This document shows, one piece after another, positions 59,701 to 64,000 of a DNA stretch of 64,000 nt. This stretch comes from Coix lacryma-jobi var. lacryma-jobi (taxonomy: Eukaryota; Streptophyta; Magnoliopsida; Poales; Poaceae): NCBI GenBank assembly GCA_009763385.1, contig CM019826.1, positions 65,099,864 through 65,163,863 of the forward strand, given 5' to 3'. Position numbers and translations under genes: made by a program. The notes below the pieces were generated by a model. It saw only the letters and a program-made list of their open reading frames with translations. It did no database searches and had not been told where the DNA came from. Each line of letters begins with the position of its first letter. The stretch's first letter is position 1.

Positions 59701-62700
59701 AAGCGCTTAATAACCGGGCTTGGACTGCAGATATACAAGGGGCTATAACTGTTGGAGTGATGCTTGATGTGTTCCAGCTGTGGGACATCCTTTCAGGCAT
59801 TGTTCTGCAACCAGAAAGAGAGGACAAACATATTTGGAGGCTTTCACCAAATGGCCAATATTCGGCTAAGGGGCATATGCGGGTTTTTTCCTTGGAGCTA
59901 CTCTCTTTGCGCCATGGGAAAGAATTTGGAAGATATGGGCGCTACCAAAATGTCGCTTCTTCATGTGGTTGGTGTCCCACAACAAATGTTGGACGTCCGA
60001 CCGCCTTGCACGTCGTGGATTGCCTCACCCAGATCGCTGTCCACTTTGTGATCAAGCGGAGGAATCAATCAACCATCTCCTGGGGAATGTGTCTTCGCTA
60101 GGGAGTTTTGGTTTATTTTGCTCCGGCAGGTTGGTCTCCGGGCCCTGTCTCCCCAGCCTGCTGATATCTCCTTCATGGATTGGTGGGAGAAAGCTAATAA
60201 TGCTTCTTCTGATTTGGTAAGGCAAGGAGTCAATTCCCTTATTATTTTGGGGGCCTGGACCCTCTGGAACCATCGCAATCGATGTGTTTTTGATGGAGCA
60301 GCTCCAAGTTTGGCTGGGGCTTTAGTTTTGGCTGGTGAGGAACGCCGGCTGTGGACCGCTGCAGGGGCTCGAGGGCTTTCCCTCTTAACTGCCCATCTCC
60401 CAGGCGATTAATTCTTGGGGTCGTTGTGGGTCGCCTTGCTGCCAGCTTAGGTGCATCTGTGTCTTAGCTGTTGTAGCATTTGTTTGTGAGTGAGTTGTGT
60501 TTGGGGTGTCTTGTAAGTTCTGGGCTCTTATGTCATCCTTTCTTCTTAATATAATGAGACGCAGATCTCTTGCGTTTTTCGAGAAAAAAAAAACTTAAAA
60601 GGTTTTGGGAATAGATCTGTGGAGACAGGGTGAATATTCTACTGTTTTTCTTTCATTTAATGATTACAAGTCTGTAGAAAAGTTATCTCTGGCTACAAGT
60701 GAACCAATGTGGATTGCTGTGAACTACGAGACATGATTCATGACATTACAACACTCCAACATCCCGGTGAAACAACTTGTCTTTGCATTGAAATGTAATG
60801 GCAATAAGCTCCTTTACTGGATGCAAAGCGTCTTTTTTTTTTGGGCACATAAATGGAGGTGGTTGCTAGGTGCTAGCTAGGGCTGAAACTAAATGTATCC
60901 TCAACATGGCAGCATGCGCCAGCCGCCCCCGAGACATTTCCTGAGATAAAATAATGATGTAATTTCTTTGCTGTGGCTCATTTGAAAGGGTTGGGATGGT
61001 TTTGGCCGAAGTCTACATGAAATGAAGTTTGCTATATTGTGACTGTTGCATGATGCAAAGGGTCAACATCAAATGATCTGCATTACATTTTGACATACAA
61101 TGGTATAGGGATTTAGTGAATGTCGGAGACTACGTTGACGTAGAAAAGGAATGCACTGCCATCCTATCTCTTAACTCTCCTACTGCTTCAGCTGCCCCTC
61201 TATATGACTTCTAATGGGGTAAAGTTCGGAAGGTTCATTGAAAAAATCTTTATTTTTTCTTGAATGAATGCTGTGTCATTTCATTTAAGAGAGAAAGAGG
61301 TACCGGGGTGAGAGTAAAACAGACCACCCAGAAACACAACACGCACTCACACCAGCTAGAGCAACAAACAAACTCGCCCCATAATAGAGCAGAATACAAC
61401 CAATTGGGCAGCAGCCTACCATCCGGAAGCTAACACACTCTAGAAGACTAGTAGAACATAAACTGAAAATAAAGACTGAGAGCAAGACGACCAGAACTAC
61501 CTCCAGCCGAGCACCAAAGGATACACTCATAAGTGAGCTCGCAACACCATTGTAATGCTTGGAGTAGAGCCATTAAAAACACAGTCAAAGATGTACTCGA
61601 ATAATGCATTTGTGTTTGATGGTTGCTGTTATGATGCATGGACCAATTCTATACAAATACAATCCCATTTGCTAGAGAAAGTGGACAAAAAACCTCTCAG
61701 CTTTTTCTTAATTTGGGAATAAATTTTGAACAGGAAGGCGAACACAAAGGAAATGCAATTGTGGAAAATGGGGCTGCCAAACCATTAGCTGTAGCAAGCT
61801 TGATGCGGTCAAAAAGTATATCCAATGGTCTTCATGCAGTTCAACCTGACCCAGTTGCTGCAGATATTCTACGAAAAGAAACTCAGCAAGAATCATTTAT
61901 CAAACTGTTAACTACTCCAAAGGGTATGCCATTCAGTCATTGAGTAATTGTTAATACATAATAGTTCCTAATGCTGATTTAAGGGGTGAAACAAAGTCTT
62001 TCATTTGAAACTTTGGCAGAGCTACAAGGACTCATAGTTTTATTGTTTCACATGCTTTGGTAAGATCACCTGTTTGAATGTTGCTATGCTTTTTCGAGTT
62101 TTTCTAAGCACACACTTTTGAGTGAGTGCCTAGATGCTCTAGTCCTATACTCCAATGTAGTCACAAGATATACAGGACATCATAATTTTGTCTGAATATT
62201 TGGAGTATGTCAAGAACCATAATGGAAAACCATGGTAAATTTTATTACAACTTCTACTATTGTTGGGTTTTGTGCCTGGCCAGATTCTTATTTCTCTTGT
62301 TGAATAGTTTATGATCTTTTTTATGTGAAATTTGCAGAATATAATTCAGATCCATTGAGAAACTTGTTTATTCAGCTGAAGAAAATCTATAACTGAATTG
62401 AATTTTTCTGTACAATATTTTATGGAAGTTTATGGAATGGTGTTATCTATTTATGGCAGAGATTCCAACTGCTGACGAAATTGAGGTGTTCAAAATCCTT
62501 CAGAAGTGCCTCGAGTTAAGAGACTCTTATCTCTTTAGAGAAGAGGTTACTCCATGGGAGAAGGAGGCCATAAATGACCCCTGTACTCCAAAACCTAACC
62601 CCAACCCGTTCACTTATGTGCCTGAACCAAAGTCAGAGGTACCTTAGTTTTGCTTGTTGCAATCTTATGATATCCTCCCTGTTTTTATCCTTGAGATTCC

Positions 62701-63442
62701 ATCTAATTGTGGTTTCAGCATGTCTTCCAAATGGTTGATGGCGTTGTCCATGTTTATGCGGATAAAGATTGTACGTTCTTCTTCTGTACTTCACTTGCTT
62801 AACCAGATGATTTCATGACTCACCCCTCCCCCCCCCCCCCCCCCCCTTCTTTTCTGGCTCAGGTACAGAGAGCATTTATCCTGTGGCTGATGCCACAACC
62901 TTCTTCACTGACTTGCATTATATTCTCCGAGTAACGGCTGCAGGGAACACAAGAACTGTCTGCCACAATCGGTTAAATCTTCTTGAGCATGTAATCATGT
63001 TGTAAAATTGTTTACCTCCTTCATACACGATGATAATATTTGAATGCTCTCCTACAGTTCTTTGGATGTGATGCATTTCTTATTTCCTTTCAGAAGTTCA
63101 AATTTCATCTAATGTTAAATGCGGATAGGGAATTTCTTGCCCAGAAGACCGCACCGCATCGTGATTTTTACAATGTCAGGAAGGTTGACACTCATGTTCA
63201 TCATTCGGCATGCATGAATCAAAAACATCTGTTGAGGTTCATAAAATCCAAACTAAGAAAAGAACCTGATGAGGTATATTCATTAATTAATTGGTGAAAT
63301 GACTTTCCTGGCCCATATGGAACATGATAAGATTATCGCCTTACAAATTATTTGTGCATAATATTTCTTTGTAGGTGGTCATTTTCAGAGATGGTACTTA
63401 TATGACTTTAAAAGAGGTTTTTGAGAGCTTGGACTTAACTGG
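29352..63442 (+). CDS. AMPD: AMP deaminase, exons 1-8 (partial, continues beyond the window)
   Basis: Hydrolyses AMP to IMP and ammonia in purine metabolism; the Arabidopsis homologue is FAC1 (EMBRYONIC FACTOR1). Eight exons join in frame with GT-AG introns: 29352-29781, 30463-30626, 61734-61923, 62460-62638, 62719-62770, 62863-62990, 63094-63273 and 63375-63442. They give 463 residues plus two bases. Residues about 10-35 (LQLALAALVGASSAAVAAYYLHY) form the N-terminal membrane segment of plant AMPD. A poly-Glu run and the conserved IPQGLPRLH follow. Exon 2 has the Ser-rich RPKSPKSP region, a likely phosphorylation target. Exon 7 holds VRKVDTHVHHSACMNQKHLL; His415 and His417 are the first zinc ligands. 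Plant proteins are about 830-840 residues, so the rest of the catalytic barrel lies to the right. The start has a good context (gcgcccATGGac). Intron 2 is 31.1 kb. No frame break is seen. Confidence 0.95.
30463..30626 (+). CDS. AMPD: AMP deaminase exon 2
   Basis: 164 nt, to residue 198. The acceptor is ttattgcAG and the donor GTAAGT at 30627. It encodes SKQLARAVSNRRVEIIRPKSP and an acidic stretch. Confidence 0.92.
31136..31350. repeat. G-rich tandem repeat of about 46 bp in the MULE
   Basis: Four to five diverged units start near 31138, 31187, 31232, 31278 and 31326, with the shared core GGAGGAGCGGCGGTCGT preceded by GGAGGTGCCGG. Open frames across it are artefacts of the repeat. Confidence 0.6.
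31630..32010 (-). repeat. Copia A 3' LTR
   Basis: 381 bp, with TG/CA ends on the minus strand. Paired with 58255-58634. Confidence 0.88.
32023..34926 (-). pseudogene. Copia A pol: integrase, reverse transcriptase, RNase H
   Basis: From right to left: the HHCC region (WHARFGHVNF, CDACMVGK), broken by a TAG at about 34767-34769 where Gln is expected; integrase core (TDQGGEFTT, PQQNGVVERRN) in 33979-34755; then a frame change into a linker and the reverse transcriptase at 32408-33532, with HHMDVKSAFLNG, YGLRQAPHAWY and the catalytic VYVDDLIIAG. RNase H (YSDSDLAGD, SSCEAEYMA, LYVDNESA) continues to about 32105, past TAG codons at 32408-32410 and near 32105. Several stops and shifts make it non-functional. 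The first bases at the right border the Athila insertion, and the other half of the gene resumes at 56739. Confidence 0.88.
34932..36500 (-). repeat. Athila-like 3' LTR, 1569 bp
   Basis: It starts TGTTGACATC and ends GTGTCAACA on the minus strand. A promoter-like TATATAACC box is read on the minus strand near 36061-36069. It lacks the 109-bp duplication of the other LTR. Confidence 0.9.
36501..37541 (-). other. Athila-like 3' non-coding region
   Basis: About 1 kb between the polypurine tract and the stop of the envelope-position ORF. AT-rich, with no supported gene; plus-strand open frames here are chance. Confidence 0.6.
37542..38969 (-). CDS. Athila-type ORF in the envelope-like position (3' portion)
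   Basis: 431 residues are open from the ATG at 38837, and the same frame continues upstream to the solo LTR junction (DLLHERHIKLQTAYEKDLL). The N-terminal half is a globular domain of the kind found in Athila ORF-1-like proteins: WKQFSLNLGFPENCAVDLD, FDKDSFWKDITG, RVMHKWLGFTLFPRQE. The C-terminal half is His/Gln/Tyr/Pro-rich and low in complexity, ending PPQPPPPYE. I see no signal peptide or membrane segment, so a true envelope role is not supported. Its 5' portion lies at 46816-46985 beyond the solo LTR. Function unknown. Confidence 0.7.
   Translation of the reverse strand, partial: PRDLLHERHIKLQTAYEKDLLRQYRDKEYTHTPTFDSQFLRDTGMDSEFDLVFHNIGGENTWELSEEGCRLLTLEFLCTLSSDDTYVYFRLYNEPFTLTWKQFSLNLGFPENCAVDLDVALRNFDKDSFWKDITGKKTDHRPCTNDIHNPTLRVMHKWLGFTLFPRQEGRIVRIEELKLMYAMVKKTKISPVKLLVDYWPYIHTLQGPISITSWVTRLAGNLNLNGNIMYISTPRPVIGFYFFSQAHLIKKRNNKLYMQYKGYINEYELPNRSLGLYVVETFLLNVQRPGAGVGRSLSARFTRNTAPRYQGEDAAPPGPAYTHYQGFERAGPSTSHHQAWEDTATYEQHTPQGSWGQGNFHNYTPPHREEDTMYDFQGRRMSFSGRGVHDATHHPYSYHATHGYPEHQPYHQFPYHREPYFQGIDTRITHLETGQEDMRHTLEEIHHQGAQTNENFCYLFGHMGINPPQPPPPYE
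39273..39554 (-). repeat. Copia B 3' LTR
   Basis: 282 bp, TGTTAGG to TTTCTACA on the minus strand. It holds two copies of a 56-bp unit (GCTAACTATAGCAACTAATC and onward). Confidence 0.93.
39549..41830 (-). pseudogene. Copia B reverse transcriptase and RNase H
   Basis: It continues from the integrase end (STACVFLGYPSSHKGYRCLD). A Pro/Ser-rich linker is followed by reverse transcriptase (WRAAMMDEYQAL, VKNAFLHGHLEETVY, SLYGLKQAPRAW). An in-frame TAG at 40626-40628 stands where Gln is expected. The catalytic LLYVDDIVLTASSS and RNase H (YSDADWAGCPDSRRSTSG, SSAEAEYRA, VFCDNVSA) follow in the same frame. The last codons run into the 3' LTR. Confidence 0.9.
41693..44020 (-). pseudogene. Copia B Gag, protease and integrase
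   Basis: A long open frame from the primer site. Gag: MTLELKPSNYTKWSTAFQ and FHSMTQGDSSIDAYCVRMKE, with a Gln-rich stretch but no CCHC knuckle. Protease WVVDSGASTHMTS. Integrase HHCC (HQRLGHPSP, CHSCQIGKH) and core (DDYSHYCWVFPL, QADNGTEFLN, SPQNGKAERI). A frameshift near 41830 moves the downstream part into another frame, so pol is broken. The exact start codon is unclear; the ATG before TLELKPSNY or an earlier one are both possible. Confidence 0.88.
44031..44312 (-). repeat. Copia B 5' LTR
   Basis: 282 bp, with the same internal 56-bp tandem pair as the partner LTR. Confidence 0.93.
45354..46000. repeat. About seven tandem units of about 100 bp with GGTAGTACC/GGTACTACC arms
   Basis: Units start near 45357, 45467, 45566, 45659, 45757, 45873 and 45958. 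Each has GGTCGGTAGTACCG followed after about 12 bases by GGCGGTACTACCG, so the two arms can pair. A spacer with CACAGAGAGC follows. Related arms also occur at 44450-44525. The units at 45659 and 45757 are the most alike. Confidence 0.8.
46816..46985 (-). pseudogene. 5' portion of the Athila-type envelope-position ORF
   Basis: It reads AHFPINEKPFASWLITRRLG and ISASILYHEP on the minus strand up to the CTCGG target site. It belongs with 37542-38969 but stands one base out of frame with it after removing the insertion, so the ORF was already broken or is shifted. The true start was not found. Confidence 0.5.
46986..47881. other. Non-coding stretch where pol should be
   Basis: About 0.9 kb between the protease and the envelope-position ORF. 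It has no reverse transcriptase, RNase H or integrase motif on either strand. It contains GGCCGGTCGGTCTAG and GACCGACCGG near 47366-47397, similar to motifs in the element LTRs. Confidence 0.6.
47882..48994 (-). pseudogene. Athila-like Gag C-terminus and aspartic protease
   Basis: The open part (48679 to 47882, 265 residues) holds an acidic linker, FVEVIQKLYINIPLLDAL, and the protease: CDLGASVSVMP at the active site and LILGRPFLSTAKAHID as the flap region. Asp-Leu-Gly replaces the usual Asp-Ser/Thr-Gly, as is common in this lineage. Upstream of a TAA at about 48688, where Gln is expected, the frame continues as a coiled-coil-like Gag segment (TKRLVLNDKTLENINAKMDE) to the copia C junction. Confidence 0.75.
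49002..49175 (-). repeat. Copia C 3' LTR
   Basis: 174 bp with TA/CA ends. The boundary is fixed by the target duplication. A TATATATAG stretch lies near 49060. Confidence 0.93.
49170..50271 (-). pseudogene. Copia C reverse transcriptase C-terminus and RNase H
   Basis: It starts after the 8-base deletion. The catalytic motif LLYVDDIILTASSS lies near the start of the open part (50153). RNase H has YSDADWAGCPDSRRSTSG, SSAEAEYRAVAHAVAEC and VYCDNVSA. It closely resembles copia B throughout. Confidence 0.9.
50272..52707 (-). pseudogene. Copia C protease, integrase and reverse transcriptase N-terminus
   Basis: In the same frame as Gag after the TAG. Protease WVMDSGASSHMS; integrase HHCC (HARLGHPAS, CHSCQLGKH) and core (DDYSHFCWTFPL, QADNGTEFVN, SQQNGKAERI); reverse transcriptase N-terminus (WRAAMADEYKAL, VKNAFLHGHLDETVY). 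It ends at 50272 because an apparent 8-base deletion removes part of the SLYGLKQAP motif and shifts the frame. Confidence 0.88.
52708..53655 (-). pseudogene. Copia C Gag
   Basis: Open from beyond the primer site; a likely start is at 53655 (MSDITDNSSMPALG). Copia Gag motifs: SHVPIQLEMQSSNYSRWAF and FHSMTQGDSTIDAYAERM, then a Gly/Ser/Lys-rich tail. It ends at TAG 52708-52710, where the next in-frame codon continues the Gag-Pol polyprotein. TGG to TAG is the simplest cause. Confidence 0.85.
53722..53896 (-). repeat. Copia C 5' LTR
   Basis: 175 bp, identical to the partner apart from one extra G in a G run. Confidence 0.93.
53902..54780 (-). pseudogene. Athila-like Gag N-terminus and capsid
   Basis: It begins near ATG 54771 (MANKTLLEFSTPSV). 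Capsid motifs are FGGKEEDATAHLQDFLEI, LRLFPFSLKGKAKQWFYA and, in another frame, TFLSRFFPISKINILRGKI and LPRTREQLDV. A frameshift near 54490 and a TAG at 54159-54161 (Gln expected) break it. The last part (54101 to 53902) reads into the copia C target site GACGT, and the gene resumes at 48996. This Gag would package the element RNA. Confidence 0.78.
54806..55053 (-). other. Athila-like leader with primer-binding site
   Basis: The primer site TGGCGCCGTTGCCGGGGA at 55045 to 55028 on the minus strand is typical of Athila/Tat elements. The rest is a non-coding leader before gag. Confidence 0.75.
55054..56733 (-). repeat. Athila-like 5' LTR, 1680 bp
   Basis: A partner of 34932-36500, longer by 111 bp because of a tandem duplication. 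The primer-binding site lies 8 bases beyond its inner end. Confidence 0.9.
56488..56705. repeat. 109-bp tandem duplication in one LTR
   Basis: AATCCCTGGAAAATATAG starts at 56488 and again at 56597, and the two 109-bp units look identical. The other LTR has one unit, so the duplication arose in this LTR after or during insertion. Confidence 0.88.
56739..58210 (-). pseudogene. Copia A Gag and protease
   Basis: A 460-residue open frame (58210 to 56828) with a Gly/Arg/Ser-rich N-terminus, a copia Gag core (NYHEWSLRMKLKLQ, DAWEAIKTLRIG), an Arg/Gly-rich stretch, the zinc knuckle CPRCGKKGHWTRDC and the aspartic protease site WILDTGASNHMT. It stops at TAG (56828-56830) where Gln is expected. A second stop, TGA where Arg is expected, follows before the Athila junction. 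Both are C to T changes. The frame would otherwise lead on into the integrase part left of 34931. The start codon lies about 30 bp after the primer-binding site. Confidence 0.88.
58255..58634 (-). repeat. Copia A 5' LTR
   Basis: 380 bp. The primer-binding site TGGCATCAGAGC lies two bases inside. It would hold the element promoter. Confidence 0.88.
58833..60594 (+). pseudogene. 5'-truncated L1-type LINE
   Basis: The C-terminal part of a LINE ORF2 in the sense direction of the host gene. The reverse transcriptase catalytic motif LYADDVMLFLRP is near 58910, followed by GLNTNLQKSSVLPIS and CKYLGLPLSLKKL. After a frameshift near 59215 comes the downstream domain (GRRGFIWRGH-like, GGLGISDLKTLGWALRMRWLW, LFWTDRWLHG). 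The zf-RVT region (LARRGLPHPDRCPLCDQAEES) lies in a third frame near 60015-60065. The end is WTLWNHRNRCVF before a stop at 60409-60411. A short 3' tail ends in an A run at 60585-60594. The 5' boundary is approximate. Confidence 0.8.
60595..61733 (+). other. Rest of intron 2, no gene seen
   Basis: About 1.1 kb of AT-rich intron up to the exon 3 acceptor. A block at 61258-61620 begins with T-rich sequence and may be the antisense 3' end of another retroposon, which I cannot confirm. Confidence 0.5.
61734..61923 (+). CDS. AMPD: AMP deaminase exon 3
   Basis: 190 nt, to residue 261 plus one base. It encodes LMRSKSISNGLHAVQPDPVAADILRKE, split here only for length, and matches plant AMPD well. It is the first exon after the 31-kb intron. 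Confidence 0.92.
62460..62638 (+). CDS. AMPD: AMP deaminase exon 4
   Basis: 179 nt, to residue 321. It encodes IPTADEIEVFKILQKCLELR and the TPWEKEAINDP region. Confidence 0.93.
62719..62770 (+). CDS. AMPD: AMP deaminase exon 5
   Basis: 52 nt, to residue 338 plus one base. It encodes HVFQMVDGVVHVYADKD. It is too short to stand out as an ORF and was placed by splice sites and phase. Confidence 0.9.
62863..62990 (+). CDS. AMPD: AMP deaminase exon 6
   Basis: 128 nt, to residue 381. It encodes TESIYPVADATTFFTDLHY to NLLEH. The intron before it contains a long poly-C tract (about 62829-62846) near the acceptor. Confidence 0.9.
63094..63273 (+). CDS. AMPD: AMP deaminase exon 7 with zinc-binding HxH
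   Basis: 180 nt, residues 382-441. It encodes KFKFHLMLNADREFLAQK and the VDTHVHHSACMNQKH metal site. Confidence 0.94.
63375..63442 (+). CDS. AMPD: AMP deaminase exon 8
   Basis: 68 nt, to residue 463 plus two bases. It encodes VVIFRDGTYMTLKEVFESLD. The donor is GTATGT at 63443. Confidence 0.92.
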
Positions 63443-63485
63443 GTATGTTTTGGATTTCTCCTATGTTCATGTCATTAGATGTTAT

Positions 63486-64000
63486 TGTTAAGTATAAGGC
63501 CCATCACATATTGGCCCATATGACCCATAAGGCTCTCTCTATATATATCTATCTCCACTAATGGAGTCTGCTCTCCTAACTCATCAAAGGTTTGTAAGGT
63601 TTAGGGGGCGAATTAGGGCTAATCTGATCCCTAATCACCCCAGATCCATTTTTTTTCGGGCCGGCGCACCGTCTGCTGCTTGTTCCTCTGTTTTTCACGC
63701 GGGTCGCCGTCGCCGCCCGCTCCTCTGTTTTTCACGCAGGTCGCCGTTGCTGCCCGCTCCTCTGTTTCCTTCACCCGGGTCGCCATCGCGAGCCCATCTT
63801 CCGTCTGTTGCGACCCATCGCCGCGCGTCTTCTCCGCGGCTCGTCGCTGTACCGTCGCCCGTGGCCGCGCATCTTTTCCGTGGCTCCTCTGTTTTTCACG
63901 TGGGCCTTCGGCGCCGCACCCGCGTTTCTTCTGCGCGCCCGCACGGTCTTCCGGGCCGTCTTCACGTGCGCCCGCACGGGTGCCTGGTCTTCCTGGGCGC
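63486..64000 (+). mobile_element. Start of a probable LTR element in intron 8
   Basis: 44 bp after the exon 8 donor, the sequence TGTTAAGTATAAGGCCC has the form of a copia LTR start. A TATATATAT box follows near 63540-63550. The rest is GC-rich, with about three tandem 37-bp units (TCCTCTGTTTTTCACGC and onward) at 63683-63785. The second end and any target duplication lie outside the window. Confidence 0.4.

Larger units (their letters stand above)
30627..61733 (+). other. AMP deaminase intron 2, 31.1 kb, filled with nested transposons
   Basis: Donor GTAAGT at 30627 and acceptor gaacAG at 61732-61733. Only about 3.3 kb lies outside the MULE nest (30627-30881 and 58676-61733). About 1.8 kb of that is a LINE. 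Most elements inside lie antisense to the gene. Confidence 0.9.

Noticed and set aside
58700..60620. Target-site duplication for the LINE (AACTAAAAGTTTT near 58711 and AACTTAAAAGGTTTT near 60591)
   Set aside because: The two copies differ and the left one lies about 100 bp outside recognisable LINE sequence, so it is not convincing.

Overview
The window is nuclear DNA of a grass (Poaceae). The evidence is a GC-rich first exon of a plant AMP deaminase gene, Stowaway and Tourist type MITEs, a non-autonomous Helitron, a MULE, and dense nested Ty1/copia and Ty3/gypsy retrotransposons whose primer-binding sites and LTR ends are those of grass families. No bacterial genes, rRNA or tRNA genes were recognised.

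Left part (1-24 kb): the window opens inside an unassigned TCGAG-rich repeat. Next comes a young Ty3/gypsy chromovirus (742-13384, + strand, LTRs of about 4.15 kb) of the type that carries an extra ORF before gag. It has ORF0, gag and a pol that ends in a chromodomain. The ORF0 protein begins with a close copy of the histone H3 tail, followed by a coiled coil and a strongly acidic C-terminus. This is the most striking thing in the window. To its right is a patchwork of partial elements: an Athila-like 3' end and LTR, a Tat-like LTR with internal region, Athila-like LTR pieces, a SIRE-like copia with LTR and gag, and an Athila-like protease remnant.

Middle (24-29 kb): small DNA transposons, including a Tourist MITE that holds both a Helitron and a Stowaway MITE with exact boundaries.

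Right part (29-64 kb): one host gene, AMP deaminase (+ strand). Eight 5' exons are present (463 residues, through the zinc-binding HxH motif) and the gene runs off the window. Its second intron is 31.1 kb because of a nest: a MULE holds copia A, copia A holds an Athila-like element, the Athila-like element holds copia C and a SIRE-type solo LTR, and the solo LTR holds copia B. Every level has a visible target-site duplication; those of Athila, solo LTR, copia B and copia C are perfect. LTR divergence falls from the outer to the inner elements, as the nesting order predicts. A 5'-truncated LINE follows in the same intron, and another LTR-like element starts in intron 8.

Most stops that break the retroelement reading frames are CAG to TAG or TGG to TAG changes. 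This is what decay of CHG-methylated DNA would give.
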